A stretch of DNA of 21,215 nucleotides from Heterostelium multicystogenum. Its lineage: Eukaryota > Evosea > Eumycetozoa > Acytosteliales > Acytosteliaceae. Each line of letters opens with the position of its first letter. Position 1 is the stretch's first letter. Of the stretch, positions 19,824-21,215 are shown piece by piece. The notes beneath the pieces were generated by a model, which worked only from the letters and a program-made list of their open reading frames with translations, made no database searches and was not told where the DNA came from. The translations under genes and the position numbers were made by a program. The stretch spans positions 1 to 21,215 of the forward strand of contig RCNN01000326.1 of NCBI GenBank assembly GCA_003667245.1, in the 5' to 3' direction.

Positions 19824-20039
19824 TCATTCCAAAGTGTTACTGTCATTCGTTATTGCGATGCTAACCAGTAACACAAGCAAGATATTGATTACGATGAAAG
19901 TTGAAACATAGTTTACAAGAAACATAAAACAATGTGAATGTGAGACCAATTTTATTAAAAATCCCGAACCTTTAAACTTCACTATCGTACTCATTTGCAG
20001 TCGACATGACAGAGAGTAGATTTTTTGTAAAAACTCCAC
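19824..20039 (-). CDS. Weak small ORF with a hydrophobic C-terminal half
   Basis: A 71-codon ORF runs from ATG to stop on the minus strand. Its second half is a continuous hydrophobic span (FMFLVNYVSTFIVINILLVL) that would be a membrane helix. On the opposite strand a 66-codon frame (19819-20019) with one internal TAG (19909-19911) starts with a signal-peptide-like MTHSKVLLSFVIAML. Both cannot easily be real. AT-rich DNA readily produces hydrophobic chance ORFs, and neither shows introns or a clear family. Confidence 0.15.
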   Translation of the reverse strand: MEFLQKIYSLSCRLQMSTIVKFKGSGFLIKLVSHSHCFMFLVNYVSTFIVINILLVLLVSIAITNDSNTLE

Positions 20040-20409
20040 TATTTGGCACAGTCGATCTCATGGTTGATTGTCAATCACTCCACATTGTATCTTTTTTGAT
20101 TTTTGTTTTAAATTGTTTGTATTTTATCAAATTTCCTAAACTCCTAAAAGTGAATTTTTAAAATAAACCCCCACCATCCGAAAGAATGAGTAGATTCTAG
20201 TCCAGTAGAACTGAATTTTACAAAAATGCCTTTGAAAACCACCCAGAAGATTTGCATTGTACCACCCTTTTTAAAATTAGAAAAATAACCACATCCTATG
20301 TAGTTTAAACATCATTATCCATCAGGTATGATCAAATAAAACCTCTAAATTTGCCAAAAGTGGGTGTGAATATAATATTCAAATTAAATAATAACAACAA
20401 CAACAATAA

Positions 20410-20455
20410 CAACAACAACAATAATATTCAATAAATTATTATTATTGTGTTGTTG
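20410..20455. repeat. Inverted repeat in CAA/TTG triplet tracts
   Basis: CAACAACAACAATAAT (20410-20425) can pair with ATTATTGTGTTGTTG (20441-20455) with one bulged base and a 15-nt loop. It lies about 170 bp upstream of the mannosidase ATG. It arises from two opposed triplet microsatellites and could form a cruciform or RNA hairpin if transcribed. Confidence 0.5.
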
Positions 20456-20624
20456 TGAGTGGAGTGAAGTACTTAACCAAATTAAATTAGATCATTATTT
20501 TTAATTTGTACTAATATTTATATATATATATATATTTATTTATTTACTTTATTTAGGTATAATAATATCTATCTTTAAATATAAATAGTTAACAAAATAT
20601 AAATATATAACTATCAAAAAAACA

Positions 20625-21215
20625 ATGAGAGTTTTGATATTAGCATTGGTTGATGCTGCAGTTGCAACACTTGCAATCTCTCTGCAGGTGCAGCAAAGAA
20701 AAATATTAACAAACCATATATTGCCCCAATGGGTTCAAACACATTGAATGTTCACATTGTCGCACACACCCATGATGTAAGTACCAATTCGATTGCTTCT
20801 GATCAGATGATCAAATCCAATTCGAGTTCTGATAAATCAGAATTATTCCAAATCAGATATTATTATTATTTATTATTATTATATTATTATTATTATTATT
20901 ATTTATTACTAACCAAAATATGTTTGTTTATTTTCCAAAAATAGGATGTTGGATGGTTGAAAACTGTAGATGAATATTTTTTATGGTGCTAATATGTCGA
21001 TTCAATTTGCAGGTGTACAATATACAATTGACAGTGTTGTAGCTGGATTGCTCCAGAATCCAAACAGAAAGTTTATCTATGTTGAAATCGCCTTCTTTAT
21101 GAGATGGTGGCGTGAGCAGGACCAAGAATACCCAGAAGGCTGTCACCGAGTTGGTCCACAACGGACAACTCGAGTTTATCAACGGTGGTTGGTGCATGAA
21201 TGACGAAGCTGCCAC
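20625..21215 (+). CDS. Lysosomal-type alpha-mannosidase (GH38), 5' part
   Basis: This hydrolyses terminal alpha-mannose from N-glycans in lysosomes or the secretory route (family knowledge). The ATG at 20625, after AAAAAACA, opens a hydrophobic signal peptide ([19 protein letters not shown]). The mature N-terminus follows, with [14 protein letters not shown]. Intron 20777-20944 (GTAAGT...AATAG, 168 nt, TAT-rich) splits the GH38 zinc-binding motif: [16 protein letters not shown]. Next come [33 protein letters not shown], and a continuation to [15 protein letters not shown] at the right edge. Only about 140 of the roughly 1,000 residues usual for the family are present. Three frame breaks occur: near TCTCTCT 20677-20683, an extra T in T6 at 20977-20982, and one base near 21121-21128. 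Motifs fit the lysosomal class (manA-like) better than Golgi mannosidase II; which paralogue it is cannot be decided from this fragment. Confidence 0.93.

Larger units (their letters stand above)
18679..20624. other. Intergenic region upstream of alpha-mannosidase
   Basis: This is 1.95 kb between the start of the 203-residue gene and the mannosidase start. It is AT-rich, with no gene supported at good confidence. It contains small inverted repeats (19298-19337, 20410-20455), a repeated GCGGTG around 18966-18983, and a weak hydrophobic ORF at 19824-20039. Long A/T tracts and a (TA)n run near 20519-20533 precede the mannosidase ATG. Confidence 0.6.

Noticed and set aside
20729..20944. 71-codon frame starting inside the mannosidase ([20 protein letters not shown])
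   Set aside because: After HTHD it reads into the intron; splicing to 20945 restores the conserved DVGW motif.
1..21215. tRNA genes
   Set aside because: Looking for the GGTTCRAATCC-type T-arm on both strands gave no site with a compatible acceptor stem and D-arm.

Overview
The window reads as a nuclear contig from a dictyostelid social amoeba. The basis is short (about 55-85 nt) AT-rich GT-AG introns, AT-rich intergenic DNA, a Gln/Asn-rich translation factor, and a secreted follistatin-like/mucin/SdrD-B protein of a kind common in dictyostelids. Coding DNA is less AT-rich than in Dictyostelium discoideum, so Heterostelium/Polysphondylium, Cavenderia or Acytostelium fit better. I cannot separate these from the sequence alone.

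Layout, left to right. (1) 1-1155, minus: 5' part of an unrecognised multi-exon membrane protein with a Cys-rich lumenal or extracellular segment; it runs off the left edge. (2) 1156-3450: a 2.3 kb divergent intergenic region with a 7-bp microsatellite, two adjacent hairpins, a palindrome and a diverged ~240-bp tandem duplication. (3) 3451-~7198, plus: secreted protein with a signal peptide, a follistatin-like Cys motif, a long Ser/Thr repeat region (an 87-bp minisatellite, then TSNPTLG repeats) and about four SdrD-B/CNA-B-like modules (colossin-like). (4) ~7363-7835, minus: a broken coding remnant. (5) 8154-12044, minus, with a likely extra 5' exon at 12528-12669: eIF4G (Q-rich N-terminus, eIF4E-binding motif, MIF4G, MA3). 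(6) 12670-14437: a second divergent intergenic region. (7) 14438-17611, plus: USO1/p115 vesicle tethering factor, six exons. (8) 17899-18678, minus: a three-exon, 203-residue protein of unknown function, convergent with USO1. (9) 18679-20624: intergenic, with only weak ORFs and inverted repeats. (10) 20625-21215, plus: 5' end of a lysosomal-type GH38 alpha-mannosidase, cut by the right edge.

The genes look like unrelated neighbours (translation, ER-Golgi tethering, lysosomal hydrolysis, cell surface) and not one pathway.

Nearly every recognisable gene carries small frameshifts, often extra bases in A/T or G homopolymers inside conserved domains. This looks like unpolished draft sequence more than real gene decay. 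The in-frame TGA in eIF4G is the lesion least easily explained that way. I found no convincing new biological system. The best leads are the ~240-bp tandem duplication and the unassigned 203-residue GTW-motif protein.
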